A stretch of 15,185 nucleotides of DNA from DASXTS01 sp036505275 (GTDB lineage: Bacteria; Actinomycetota; Actinomycetes; Mycobacteriales; Pseudonocardiaceae). The notes under the pieces are model-generated. The model was not told the origin of the DNA, did no database searches, and saw nothing but the letters and a program-made list of their open reading frames with translations. The position numbers and the translations under genes were made by a program. The stretch lies in assembly GCA_036505275.1 (NCBI GenBank), contig DASXTS010000355.1, positions 1-15,185 on the forward strand, in the 5' to 3' direction. This document shows, one piece after another, positions 5,525 through 13,787 of this stretch; position 1 is the stretch's first letter, and every line of letters begins with the position of its first letter.

Positions 5525-6991
5525 CTAGACCGGCGCGATGCCGAGGACGAGCTGGGGCACGACCGACAGCAGCACGGCGCCGGCCGCGGCCACGCCGATG
5601 GCGACGGCCACCGGACGCGGCACCGGGGCGGCACTGACCTCGGCCGGCGACGGTGTGAAGAGGCGGCTGGCCCAGGCCAGGTAGTAGTAGAGCCCGATCA
5701 CGGTGTTGACGGCCATCAGCACGGCGAGCCAGCCGTAGCCGGCGGACACGGTCGCGCGGAACACCACGATCTTGGCAAAGAGCCCGGCCAGGCCGGGCGG
5801 CAGTCCGGCGAGGCAGGCGAGGAAGAACGCCAGGGCGACCGAGATCAGGGGGTGGGTGCGCGCGAGGCCGCGGTAGCCGTCCAGGTCGGCGTCCCGCCCG
5901 ACGAATCCGACCACGGCGAACGCCCCGATGTTCATGACCGCGTAGATGGCCAGGTAGCCGGTGGTGGCGGCGACCAGCGCGCGGGGGGCTTCGCCGTGCA
6001 GGCCGGCGGCGGCGCCGAGCGGGGCGAGGATGTAGCCGGCCTGCGCGATGGACGACCAGGCCAGCAGCCGCACCGCCGAGCGCTGGCGCAGCGCCACCAG
6101 GTTGCCGGCGGTCATGGAGGCCGCGGCGAGCACGGCCAGCAGCGGCCCCCACACGTGGGCGTACGGGGCGAAGCCGACCACCAGGACCAGCACCAGGCCG
6201 GCGAAGCCGGCCATCTTGGACACCACGGACAGGAACGCGGCGACCGCGATCGGGGAGCCACGGTAGGTGTCCGGCGCCCAGAAGTGGAAGGGCACCGCGG
6301 CGATCTTGAACCCGAAGCCGACGAGCACCAGCACGACCCCGACGGCGGCCACCGGTCCGGCGATCTGGTCGGCGGGCCGCGCCAGCGCGGCGGCAATGCG
6401 TTCCAGGTACATGGTGCCGGTGGTGCCGTACACCAGGCTGATGCCGAACAGCATGACCGCGGTGGACACCACCGAGACCAGGAACATCTTCAGGCCGGCC
6501 TCGGAGGAGCGGCCGTCGTAGCGGCGCAGCGCGGCGAGCGCGAACACCGGCAGCGACACGACCTCGAGGCACACCACGAGCGTGATCAGGTCACGGGCCG
6601 CGGCCAGCGCCAGCGCGCCGGAGAGCGCAGCGAGCAGCAGGAAGTGGAACTCCCCCGCCGGCAACCGGGTGTCCCGCACCTCGGTGAGCGCGACCAGGAC
6701 CACCACCACCGCGGCCATCAGCATGACCAGCTGCACGAGCGCGGTGAACCGGTCCACGACATAGGAACAGCCGCCGCCCGCCGGCAGGCAGAACGTGCGC
6801 CGCGGCGGGCCGGCGGCCAGCAGGACGGTAGCCGCCAGCGTCACGAGGACGCCGGCCAGCGAGGCGTACCCGACCACGGCTCGGCGACCAGGTAGGAACG
6901 CGTCGGTGAAGAGCACGCCGAGCGCGGCGAGCGCGAGCATGGCCGGCGGCGCTATGGCGGCGTAGTCGATGTCCTGGATCACCGGTGGCAT
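5525..6991 (-). CDS. nuoN: NADH-quinone oxidoreductase subunit N
   Basis: NuoN is one of three antiporter-like proton-pumping subunits of the complex I membrane arm. The 488 residues are almost wholly hydrophobic and carry the family core Lys-Ile-Ala-Ala-Val-Pro-Phe-His-Phe-Trp-Ala-Pro-Asp-Thr-Tyr followed by Gly-Ser-Pro-Ile-Ala-Val and Ser-Lys-Met-Ala-Gly, which contain the lysines of the proton channel. The length matches the family (about 480-500). ATG 6991 lies six bases after the nuoM stop, and its first predicted helix follows within about 15 residues. Confidence 0.95.
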   Translation of the reverse strand: MPPVIQDIDYAAIAPPAMLALAALGVLFTDAFLPGRRAVVGYASLAGVLVTLAATVLLAAGPPRRTFCLPAGGGCSYVVDRFTALVQLVMLMAAVVVVLVALTEVRDTRLPAGEFHFLLLAALSGALALAAARDLITLVVCLEVVSLPVFALAALRRYDGRSSEAGLKMFLVSVVSTAVMLFGISLVYGTTGTMYLERIAAALARPADQIAGPVAAVGVVLVLVGFGFKIAAVPFHFWAPDTYRGSPIAVAAFLSVVSKMAGFAGLVLVLVVGFAPYAHVWGPLLAVLAAASMTAGNLVALRQRSAVRLLAWSSIAQAGYILAPLGAAAGLHGEAPRALVAATTGYLAIYAVMNIGAFAVVGFVGRDADLDGYRGLARTHPLISVALAFFLACLAGLPPGLAGLFAKIVVFRATVSAGYGWLAVLMAVNTVIGLYYYLAWASRLFTPSPAEVSAAPVPRPVAVAIGVAAAGAVLLSVVPQLVLGIAPV

Positions 6992-6997
6992 GCCCGC

Positions 6998-8488
6998 TTA
7001 CCCCCCGCCCAGCAGGGCGCGCACCGCGGGGTCGGTGACGCCGAGCAGGACCCGCGGCCACAGCCCGGCGACGAAGGCGAACAGCACCAGCGGCGCCCAG
7101 GCCAGCAGCTCCCGGCCGGTGGCGTCGAGCAGCCCCACGCCGTGCCACCGCGGCGGCGCCACGCCGTGCGCCACCCGGCGGATCATCACCAGGAAGTACG
7201 CCGCGGTCAGCACCGCGCCAAGGCCGGCGATGGCCATGAACCCGAGGAACAGGCCCCGGTCCAGCCCCGGCGCTGGCTGGAATGCGGAGAGCATGGCGAG
7301 CATCTCCCCCCAGAAGCCGGCGAGTCCGGGCAGACCGAGGCTGGCCACCGAGGCCAGCACCAGCAACGAGCCGAGGTGGGGCGCCTTGGCCAGCAGACCG
7401 CCGCCGATGGTGGCCATGTCGGTGCCGCCGTAGCGCTGGGCAATGCCCCCGGCCAGGAAGAACAGCAGCCCGGTGATCAGGCCATGGGCGATGTTCGCGA
7501 ACAGCGCGGCGTTCATGCCGACCGGCGTGAGGGTGGCGATGCCGAGCAGCACGAAGCCCATGTGGCCGACGCTGGAGAACGCCACCAGCCGTTTGAGGTT
7601 GCGCTGCGCGAGGCAGGCCAGCGCGGCGTACACGATGCCGACCACGCCGAGCGCGCCCAGCCACGGCGCCCAGAACAGCGCGCCCTCGGGCAGCACCGGT
7701 ACCGCGATGCGCACCATGCCGTAGGTGCCCATCTTGAGCAGCACCCCGGCCAGCAGCACCGAGCCGACGGTGGGCGCCTCGGTGTGCGCGTCCGGCAGCC
7801 AGGAGTGCAGCGGCCACATCGGCACCTTCACCGCGAGCCCGCCGGCGACCAGCAGGAACGCGATGACCTGCACCGTGTGACTCAGGCCGTCGCCGGCTCG
7901 CGCGGCGAGGACCACCATGTCGAGTGTGCCGGTCTGGGCGTAGATCACCAGGAGGCCGACGAGCAGCACGCCGGAGCCGAGCAGGGTGTACAGGATGAAC
8001 TGGTTGGCCGCCGGCCGCCGGCCGGGGCCGCCCCAGCCGGCGATCACGGCGTACATGGGCACCAGCACCAGTTCGAAGAACACGAAGAACACCAGCAGGT
8101 CGAGGGCGACGAAGGTGCCGAGCATGCCGACTTCGAGCAGCAGCAGGAGCGCCACGAACGCCCGCGGGCGGGCCAGCTCGGGCGCCTCCCGGCGGCCGAG
8201 GTAGATCGCGCACAACGCCGTGAGCAGCGCGGTGAGCACGACCAGCGGCAGCGAGATGCCGTCGATGCCGAGGTGCAGCCGCACGTCGATTGGCGGGATC
8301 CAGGCCCAGTCGACGCCCTGCTGCATGGCATGCGCGCTGCCGTAGTCGAACCGTGCCGCCGCGATCACCGCGATGGCCAGCGTGCCGCCGGTGGCCGCCA
8401 CGGCCGTTGGTATGGCGTGGCGCGGCGGAAGCGCGAGCACCAGCGCGGAGGCCACCAGGGGCACGGCGAGCAGCAGCACCAGGGTCAT
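6998..8488 (-). CDS. nuoM: NADH-quinone oxidoreductase subunit M
   Basis: NuoM is the middle antiporter-like proton-pumping subunit of the membrane arm. The 496 residues are polytopic and contain Phe-Phe-Glu-Leu-Val-Leu-Val-Pro-Met-Tyr, with the conserved membrane glutamate (equivalent to E. coli NuoM Glu144). They also contain Lys-Val-Pro-Met-Trp-Pro-Leu-His-Ser-Trp-Leu-Pro-Asp-Ala-His-Thr-Glu-Ala-Pro, the core of TM7-TM8 with its channel lysine. The length is usual for the family. The start ATG overlaps the nuoL stop in an ATGA, indicating coupled translation. Confidence 0.96.
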   Translation of the reverse strand: MTLVLLLAVPLVASALVLALPPRHAIPTAVAATGGTLAIAVIAAARFDYGSAHAMQQGVDWAWIPPIDVRLHLGIDGISLPLVVLTALLTALCAIYLGRREAPELARPRAFVALLLLLEVGMLGTFVALDLLVFFVFFELVLVPMYAVIAGWGGPGRRPAANQFILYTLLGSGVLLVGLLVIYAQTGTLDMVVLAARAGDGLSHTVQVIAFLLVAGGLAVKVPMWPLHSWLPDAHTEAPTVGSVLLAGVLLKMGTYGMVRIAVPVLPEGALFWAPWLGALGVVGIVYAALACLAQRNLKRLVAFSSVGHMGFVLLGIATLTPVGMNAALFANIAHGLITGLLFFLAGGIAQRYGGTDMATIGGGLLAKAPHLGSLLVLASVASLGLPGLAGFWGEMLAMLSAFQPAPGLDRGLFLGFMAIAGLGAVLTAAYFLVMIRRVAHGVAPPRWHGVGLLDATGRELLAWAPLVLFAFVAGLWPRVLLGVTDPAVRALLGGG

Positions 8489-10302
8489 GACAGCACCGCC
8501 ACCCCGACCGCGATCAGCAGCACGCCGGCGAGCACGCCGGTGACGTAGAACTGTGGGTTGCCGTTCTGGGTCAGCCGCAGCACCCCGCCCAGGGTTCGGG
8601 CGCCGCGCCCGGTGCCGGTGACGGCCCGGCCGACCACCCGGTCGTCAACGCCGACAACGCCGCGGGCCAGTCGAAGCACGGCGACGGCCACCGTGCGTTC
8701 GTACAGGTCGTCGGTGCCGAACGCACTGGCGAAGACCGGCCGCAGCCGGCCAAGTACGGTGGCCGGTTCGTGCGCCGGGTCGCGCCGCCACGCCACGTAC
8801 GCCAGGCCCGCGCCCAACGCGGCCAGCAGGACGGAGAACAGCGCCGGGCCGACCTCCGGGCGCAGCTCGTGCCACCGCAGCCCGCCGAAACCGAGCAGCA
8901 GCGCGGGCACCGCGAGCGCCACCAGCGGCCCCAGCATGATCCACGGGGCTTCGTGGACCGATGCGGCGGAGCCGGCCGTGCGGAGACCGAAGAACGTCCG
9001 CAGCCAGGCCCTGGTCGCGTAGGCCGCGGTGACGAGGACGGTGGCCAGCACGCCGGCTATCACCAACCACGCCGTCGCGGCGGTCGACTCCAGCGCCGCC
9101 GACAACACGGCGTCCTTGGTGAAGAACCCGCTGGTCGGCGGCACTCCGGCGAGCGCGGCGAAGCCGACCGTCATGGTCACGAAGGTGACCGGCATGGCGC
9201 GGGCCAGGCCGCCCATGTGCGCCATCAGGTTGCTGCCCACCGCGTGGATCACCGCGCCGGCGCACAGGAAGAGCAGCGCCTTGAACGCCGCGTGCGAGAG
9301 CAGGTGCCCCACCGCCTGGATGCGGCCTCCGACGGCGAGCGCGGCGAACATCACGCTGAGCTGGCTGATCGTGGAGTAGGCCAGCACCCGCTTGAGGTCG
9401 TCCGTGGCCAGGGCGGCGAGCGCGGAGCCCAGCATGGAGATCACGGCGAGCACCGCGATCACGTTCAGGGTGGCCGGAGCCGCCTCGAACGCCGGATACA
9501 TCCGGGCCACCATGTACGCGCCGGAGGCGACCATGGTGGCGGCGTGGATCAGGGCGCTGACCGGGGACGGGCCGGCCATGGCGTCCGGTAGCCAGGAGTG
9601 CAGCGGGAACTGCGCCGACTTGCCCACGATGCCGGCGGTCAGCAGCAGGGTGCCGGCGAGCACCGTGCTCGGGTTCATGCCCGGCACGGCGTTGAGCACG
9701 TCGGTGAGCCGGAACGAGCCGGCCGCCATGCCCAGCACGAAGATGCCGAAGAGGAAGCCGACATCGCCGAACCGGGTCATCAGGAACGACTTCACCGCGG
9801 CCGCCGAGGTGGGCGGATCCTCCCAGTAGTGGCCGATCAGGAAGTACGAGCAGATGCCCATGATCTCCCAGCCGACGTAGATCACCAGCAGGTCGTTGCA
9901 CAGCACCACGGCGAGCATCGCGGAGGTGAACAGCGAGATCAGGGCGGCATACGAGGAGTACCGCGGGTCGCCACGCAGGTAGCCCACCGAGTACACCTGG
10001 ACGGCGAGCGCGACCACGGTGACCATCACGGCGACCGTGGCCGACAGCGAGTCGACCCGCACCCCGAGCGTGATGGGTATCAGGCCGGTCGGGGTGAGCT
10101 GGGTGGAGCTCTCCCAGACCGCGGTCGGTGCGCCGGCGACATCCACCGCTACCACGATGGCCAGCACGGTGGCCGCGGCTGTGCCGAGCACCGCGACCGG
10201 GGCCGGCCCGAACGGCAGCCGCCGGCCGAACAGCATGCCGATGACCGCGGCGCCGAACGGGAGCAGGGCCGCGACGGCGGCCAGGGCGGTGGCGCTCATC
10301 AT
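8485..10302 (-). CDS. nuoL: NADH-quinone oxidoreductase subunit L
   Basis: NuoL is the distal proton-pumping subunit of the membrane arm and carries the long lateral helix that runs along NuoM and NuoN. The 605 residues match the family length. Recognisable blocks are Tyr-Val-Gly-Trp-Glu-Ile-Met-Gly-Ile-Cys-Ser-Tyr-Phe-Leu-Ile-Gly and Gly-Lys-Ser-Ala-Gln-Phe-Pro-Leu-His-Ser-Trp-Leu-Pro-Asp-Ala-Met, followed by Pro-Val-Ser-Ala-Leu-Ile-His-Ala-Ala-Thr-Met-Val. The C-terminal third, after about residue 420, is less conserved, as usual. ATG 10302 overlaps the nuoK stop in an ATGA; a second ATG follows immediately at 10299. Confidence 0.96.
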   Translation of the reverse strand: MMSATALAAVAALLPFGAAVIGMLFGRRLPFGPAPVAVLGTAAATVLAIVVAVDVAGAPTAVWESSTQLTPTGLIPITLGVRVDSLSATVAVMVTVVALAVQVYSVGYLRGDPRYSSYAALISLFTSAMLAVVLCNDLLVIYVGWEIMGICSYFLIGHYWEDPPTSAAAVKSFLMTRFGDVGFLFGIFVLGMAAGSFRLTDVLNAVPGMNPSTVLAGTLLLTAGIVGKSAQFPLHSWLPDAMAGPSPVSALIHAATMVASGAYMVARMYPAFEAAPATLNVIAVLAVISMLGSALAALATDDLKRVLAYSTISQLSVMFAALAVGGRIQAVGHLLSHAAFKALLFLCAGAVIHAVGSNLMAHMGGLARAMPVTFVTMTVGFAALAGVPPTSGFFTKDAVLSAALESTAATAWLVIAGVLATVLVTAAYATRAWLRTFFGLRTAGSAASVHEAPWIMLGPLVALAVPALLLGFGGLRWHELRPEVGPALFSVLLAALGAGLAYVAWRRDPAHEPATVLGRLRPVFASAFGTDDLYERTVAVAVLRLARGVVGVDDRVVGRAVTGTGRGARTLGGVLRLTQNGNPQFYVTGVLAGVLLIAVGVAVLS

Positions 10303-10694
10303 TCGACCCCGGCGGGCTCGGGCTGGACCCCCGCCGGCACTTGCTCGACCCCGGCCGGCGCCGGCTTGGCGTCCGCGCCGTCGCCCTCCGGCTCGGCCAG
10401 CTCGCGCAGCGCGTCTACCGCGATGGTCTGCCGATTGCGGAACACGAGCAGCACGATGGCCAGGCCGAGGCCCACCTCGGCGGCCGCGATGACGATCACG
10501 AACAGGGTCAGCGCCTGCCCGCTGTGCAGCTCGTCGCGCAGGTAGGCGTCGAAGGTGACCAGGTTGAGGTTGACCGCGTTGAGCATCAGCTCGACGGACA
10601 TCAGCACCAGGATGGCGTTGCGGCGGGCCAGCACCCCGTACACCCCGACCGAGAACAGCAGTGCGGCCAGCACCACCGGGTAGACGACGTGCAT
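10299..10694 (-). CDS. nuoK: NADH-quinone oxidoreductase subunit K with an unusual C-terminal tail
   Basis: NuoK is a three-helix membrane subunit linking the quinone module to the proton pumps. Its two essential membrane glutamates are visible, one in Met-Ser-Val-Glu-Leu-Met-Leu-Asn-Ala (TM2) and one in Ala-Ala-Ala-Glu-Val-Gly-Leu-Gly-Leu-Ala (TM3), matching E. coli Glu36 and Glu72. At 131 residues it is about 30 longer than typical NuoK (about 100). The extra part is a polar tail ending in three Pro-Ala-Gly-Val repeats, each followed by Glu or Gln. The gene starts one base after the nuoJ stop and overlaps nuoL by four bases. Confidence 0.95.
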   Translation of the reverse strand: MHVVYPVVLAALLFSVGVYGVLARRNAILVLMSVELMLNAVNLNLVTFDAYLRDELHSGQALTLFVIVIAAAEVGLGLAIVLLVFRNRQTIAVDALRELAEPEGDGADAKPAPAGVEQVPAGVQPEPAGVE

Positions 10695-10695
10695 G

Positions 10696-11205
10696 TCATG
10701 ACTCCCCGACGTCGGTGCGGGACAGCACGATGGCGCCGATCAGCGCGGCCAGCAGCAGCACCGAGAGCAGCTCGAACGGCAGCACCCAGGCCCGGAACAG
10801 GCTTGCCCCGACCGCGCTCGCCGAACCAGCGGGGCTGCCGCCCAGATCGACATACGCGCCACGGAACGCCCGCACCAGCAGGGTCACCAGGGTGCCCGCG
10901 GTGCCGGCCGCGATCACCAGTGCGGCCAGCCGGTTGCCGCTGTTCAGGTCGTCGGACCGGCCGATCGGCGCGCGGGTGAGCATGATCCCGAAGAGGAGCA
11001 GCACCACGATGGCGCCCACGTAGATCAGCACCTGCACCCAGGCCACGAACTCCGCGGTCAGCAGCAGGTAGCAGGCGGCCAGCGCGCCGAAGCTCACCAC
11101 CAGCCAGAGGGCGGCGTGCACCAGCTGCCGGGTGGTCACCACCAGCACGGCGGAGGCCAGCGCGACCACGCCGAGCAGCACGAACACGATCTCCGCAGCG
11201 GTCAC
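10696..11205 (-). CDS. nuoJ: NADH-quinone oxidoreductase subunit J
   Basis: NuoJ is a five-helix membrane subunit; its third helix has a glycine-rich pi-bulge region important for coupling. The 169 residues carry that segment as Val-Gln-Val-Leu-Ile-Tyr-Val-Gly-Ala-Ile-Val-Val-Leu, preceded by Ala-Glu-Phe-Val-Ala-Trp. The length fits the family (about 165-280 in actinobacteria, at the short end). The GTG start overlaps the nuoI stop in GTGA. Confidence 0.94.
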   Translation of the reverse strand: MTAAEIVFVLLGVVALASAVLVVTTRQLVHAALWLVVSFGALAACYLLLTAEFVAWVQVLIYVGAIVVLLLFGIMLTRAPIGRSDDLNSGNRLAALVIAAGTAGTLVTLLVRAFRGAYVDLGGSPAGSASAVGASLFRAWVLPFELLSVLLLAALIGAIVLSRTDVGES

Positions 11206-11699
11206 CCCGCATCACCTGCGGCCAGCTGCTCCTTCGTCGGCGCGGCGTGCACGTCGTGCGCCGGGGGCGGTGGCACGGTCCACATCCACTCGCGCAGCAC
11301 GTCCCTCTCGTGGGTCAGATCGAGGATGTCGTAGGTGGCGTACTCGAACTCCGGTGTCCAGAACAGCGCGTCGAACGGGCACACCTCGATACAGATGCCG
11401 CAGTACATGCACAGCGAGAAGTCGATGGCGAAGCGGTCGAGCTGGTTGCGGCTGCGGGCCCGGCCGCCCTCGACGGCCGGCGGCACGGTCTCCTTGTGAG
11501 AATCGATGTAGATGCACCAGTCCGGGCACTCCCGGGCGCACAGCATGCAGACCGTGCAGTTCTCCTCGAGCAGCCCGATCGCGCCGCGGCTGCGCGGCGG
11601 CAGGTCCGGCTTGACGTCGGGGTACTGCCTGGTCACCGAGCGCCGCGTCATGGTCCGCAGCGTGATCGCCAGGCCCTTCACGAACCCCATGCCGGGCAC
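11202..11699 (-). CDS. nuoI: NADH-quinone oxidoreductase subunit I (two 4Fe-4S clusters)
   Basis: NuoI passes electrons through clusters N6a and N6b to NuoB. Both eight-cysteine ferredoxin motifs are intact: Cys-Thr-Val-Cys-Met-Leu-Cys-Ala-Arg-Glu-Cys-Pro and Cys-Met-Tyr-Cys-Gly-Ile-Cys-Ile-Glu-Val-Cys-Pro. The 165 residues match the family. The presence of a complete NuoI shows that the complex still takes electrons through iron-sulfur clusters although NuoE, NuoF and NuoG are missing from the locus. GTG 11699, two bases after the nuoH stop, was preferred because its product keeps the Pro-Gly-x-Gly-x-x-Lys-Gly-Leu N-terminus of related proteins; ATG 11690 is the alternative. Confidence 0.95.
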   Translation of the reverse strand: MPGMGFVKGLAITLRTMTRRSVTRQYPDVKPDLPPRSRGAIGLLEENCTVCMLCARECPDWCIYIDSHKETVPPAVEGGRARSRNQLDRFAIDFSLCMYCGICIEVCPFDALFWTPEFEYATYDILDLTHERDVLREWMWTVPPPPAHDVHAAPTKEQLAAGDAG

Positions 11700-11701
11700 G
11701 C

Positions 11702-12667
11702 TCAACCGGCCACCACCCTCCACACACCCGTGACGGCGAGCTGCACGAGCGCGATCGGCACCAGCGCCTGCCAGGCCAGCCGCTGCAGCTGGTCCTCGCG
11801 CAGCCGGGGGTTGCTCACCCGCACCCAGATCACCACAAAGGCCAGCAGGAACACCTTGGCCAGCGTCCACAGCCAGCCGAGCTGCTCGGGGAACGGCCCG
11901 CGCCAGCCGCCGAGGAACAGCACCGCGGTCAGCGCGCAGAGCACCACGATGCCGGCGTACTCGGCGAGCAGGAACAGGGCGAACCGCAGCCCGGTGTACT
12001 CGGTGAACGGCCCGAAGATGATCTCCGAGTCGGCCACCGGCATGTCGAACGGCGGCCTGGCCAGCTCGGCGAGACCGGCGAGGAAGAACACCACGGCCGC
12101 CGGGGCCTGCCAGATCAGCCACCACGGCGACCACGCCTCGATGATCCCCGACAGGGACAGGGTGCCGGCCGCCATCGCCACCGATGAGCCGGCCAGCACC
12201 AACGGCAGCTCGTAGGCCATCAGCTGGGCGGCCACCCGCAGCCCACCGAGCAGCGAGTACTTGTTGGCGCTCGCCCAGCCGGCCACGAGCGAGCCGAGCA
12301 CGCTGACGCTGAGCACGGCGAGCACGAAGAACAGCCCGATGTCCAGGTCGAGCGCCACCCAGCCGGGCGCGATCGGCACCACGATCAGCACCAGCAGGTA
12401 CGGGATCAGGGCGATCGCCGGGGCCAGCGAGAAGATCGACCGGTCGGCCCTGGCCGGTACCACGTACTCCTTCTGCGCGAACTTCACCCCGTCGGCGATC
12501 AGCTGCGCCCAGCCGTGGAACGCGCCGGCATACATCGGGCCGAGCCTGGCCTGCATGTGTGCCATGGCCTTGTGCTCCATCTGGCCAACCACCAGCGGCA
12601 GCAGCAGGAACGCGACCAACACGGCAGCCAGCCGCAGCACCACCTCCACCGCCGCCGGAAGGGTCAC
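11702..12667 (-). CDS. nuoH: NADH-quinone oxidoreductase subunit H
   Basis: NuoH is the membrane subunit that forms the entrance and floor of the quinone chamber. The 321 residues have Gln-Ala-Arg-Leu-Gly-Pro (39-44), Gln-Leu-Ile-Ala-Asp-Gly-Val-Lys (55-62), Ala-Ser-Ala-Asn-Lys-Tyr-Ser-Leu-Leu-Gly-Gly (132-142) and the loop Arg-Pro-Pro-Phe-Asp-Met-Pro-Val-Ala-Asp-Ser-Glu (204-215), then Thr-Glu-Tyr-Thr-Gly. In canonical NuoH that loop reads Pro-Glu-Ala-Glu-x-Glu, so two of its acidic residues are altered (Val211, Asp213). The GTG start overlaps the nuoC stop (GTGA), so nuoD, E, F and G, which usually lie between C and H, leave no trace here. Confidence 0.95.
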   Translation of the reverse strand: MTLPAAVEVVLRLAAVLVAFLLLPLVVGQMEHKAMAHMQARLGPMYAGAFHGWAQLIADGVKFAQKEYVVPARADRSIFSLAPAIALIPYLLVLIVVPIAPGWVALDLDIGLFFVLAVLSVSVLGSLVAGWASANKYSLLGGLRVAAQLMAYELPLVLAGSSVAMAAGTLSLSGIIEAWSPWWLIWQAPAAVVFFLAGLAELARPPFDMPVADSEIIFGPFTEYTGLRFALFLLAEYAGIVVLCALTAVLFLGGWRGPFPEQLGWLWTLAKVFLLAFVVIWVRVSNPRLREDQLQRLAWQALVPIALVQLAVTGVWRVVAG

Positions 12668-13269
12668 CGCTGCGCCTCCGGGCCCGCTGTCCGGGTGCGT
12701 TGCGCCTCCGGGCCCCAGGTCTTCGGGTCCGGCACCCCGGGCGGCAGATTGCGGCGGCGCTGCCGGCCGGTGGCCAGCTCGTGCACCGACTGGCCGGGGT
12801 CCACCTCGCCGGGCCACTGCTTGGCCACCCTGGACGCGAGCACAAAGTCCTTGCGCAGCGGGTGGCCCTCGAAGCCGTCCGGCAGCAGCAGCGGCACCGG
12901 GTTGGGATGGCCGTCGAAGCGGATGCCGAACATCTCGGCCGTCTCCCGCTCGTGCCAGTTCGCGCCGCGGTAGATCCCGGTGACGGTGGGCAGCTCCGGC
13001 GGTGTCCCGGCGAGCAGGGTGCGCAGCAGCAGGTGGTGCCGTCCGCTCGTGGAGTACACGTGCAACACCATGCGCAGGCCGGCTTCCTGCTCGTCCACCG
13101 CGCTGAGCCAGTCGAAGAAGTCGCAGGCCAGCCCGTCTCGGGCGAGCCCTGCGGCCGCCAGCCAGTCGGCCGGGTCGACGTCCACCGTCAACACGCCGTG
13201 GTCCACCGAGGACGCCACCGGCGTCACCGGTCCGCGCGCGAACGCGTCGCTCAGCTCCGCCGGCGTCAT
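12664..13269 (-). CDS. nuoC: NADH-quinone oxidoreductase subunit C (30 kDa subunit)
   Basis: NuoC is a peripheral-arm scaffold subunit next to NuoD. The 201-residue protein shows the 30 kDa signature His-Glu-Arg-Glu-Thr-Ala-Glu-Met-Phe-Gly-Ile, then Phe-Asp-Gly-His-Pro, Leu-Leu-Leu-Pro-Asp and Phe-Glu-Gly-His-Pro-Leu-Arg-Lys-Asp-Phe. It is a separate NuoC rather than a NuoCD fusion. The last 16 residues contain Gly-Pro-Glu-Ala-Gln-Arg twice. The start ATG overlaps the nuoB stop (ATGA) and its own stop overlaps the nuoH start. Confidence 0.94.
   Translation of the reverse strand: MTPAELSDAFARGPVTPVASSVDHGVLTVDVDPADWLAAAGLARDGLACDFFDWLSAVDEQEAGLRMVLHVYSTSGRHHLLLRTLLAGTPPELPTVTGIYRGANWHERETAEMFGIRFDGHPNPVPLLLPDGFEGHPLRKDFVLASRVAKQWPGEVDPGQSVHELATGRQRRRNLPPGVPDPKTWGPEAQRTRTAGPEAQR
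12671..12715. repeat. 15-base direct repeat inside the nuoC 3' end
   Basis: TGCGCCTCCGGGCCC occurs at 12671-12685 and 12701-12715, a period of 30 bases and so ten codons. It duplicates Gly-Pro-Glu-Ala-Gln-Arg in the NuoC tail, after the conserved fold, keeping the frame. Confidence 0.85.
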
Positions 13270-13787
13270 TCGCGCACCAGTGACGGATATTGGGCCGACC
13301 CCTTACGAGCCTCGCCGCCGATCTTGTCCTGCAGCTTCATGATCCCGTGCAGCAGCGCCTCCGGCCGCGGCGGGCAGCCGGGCACGTACACGTCCACCGG
13401 CACCAACTGGTCGACGCCCTTGGTCACGCAGTAGGAGTCCCAGTACGGACCGCCGCAGTTGGAGCAGGCCCCGAAGGAGATCACGTACTTCGGCTCCGGC
13501 ATCTGCTCGTACAGCCGCTTGACGGCGGGGGCCATCTTGTCGGTGACCGTGCCGGATACCACCATCAGGTCGGCCTGCCGCGGGCTCGGCGCGAATGGGA
13601 TCACCCCGAGCCGGATGAAGTCGTGCTTGCTCATGGATGCGGAGATGAACTCGATCGCGCAGCAGGCCAGCCCGAAGTTGAACACCCACAGCGAGTACCG
13701 CCGGCCCCAGTTCAGCACGTACTTGACCGGCTCGGGCACCTGCGGCAGCAGCCCCACCCGTGGCTCGCCGAGCCGAACTACACCCAC
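13266..13787 (-). CDS. nuoB: NADH-quinone oxidoreductase subunit B (cluster N2)
   Basis: NuoB carries cluster N2, which donates electrons to quinone. The 173-residue protein keeps all four ligands: the adjacent Cys42-Cys43 in Gly-Leu-Ala-Cys-Cys-Ala, Cys108 in Gly-Ala-Cys-Ser-Asn-Cys-Gly-Gly, and Cys138 in Pro-Gly-Cys-Pro-Pro-Arg-Pro. Further cysteines at 111 and 120 are not ligands in characterised enzymes. The spacing between the third and fourth ligands is one residue longer than in Thermus. GTG 13787 was chosen because it gives the short N-terminus usual for the family and overlaps the nuoA stop by ten bases; the open frame extends further upstream through nuoA but that part is not NuoB-like. 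Confidence 0.94.
   Translation of the reverse strand: MGVVRLGEPRVGLLPQVPEPVKYVLNWGRRYSLWVFNFGLACCAIEFISASMSKHDFIRLGVIPFAPSPRQADLMVVSGTVTDKMAPAVKRLYEQMPEPKYVISFGACSNCGGPYWDSYCVTKGVDQLVPVDVYVPGCPPRPEALLHGIMKLQDKIGGEARKGSAQYPSLVRE

Noticed and set aside
5331..10545. Several very long open frames antisense or out of frame to the nuo genes, up to about 550 codons
   Set aside because: They are rich in Arg, Gly, Ala, Pro, His and Gln in low-complexity runs, lack any family motif, and mirror genuine nuo genes; high GC leaves few stop codons in these frames.
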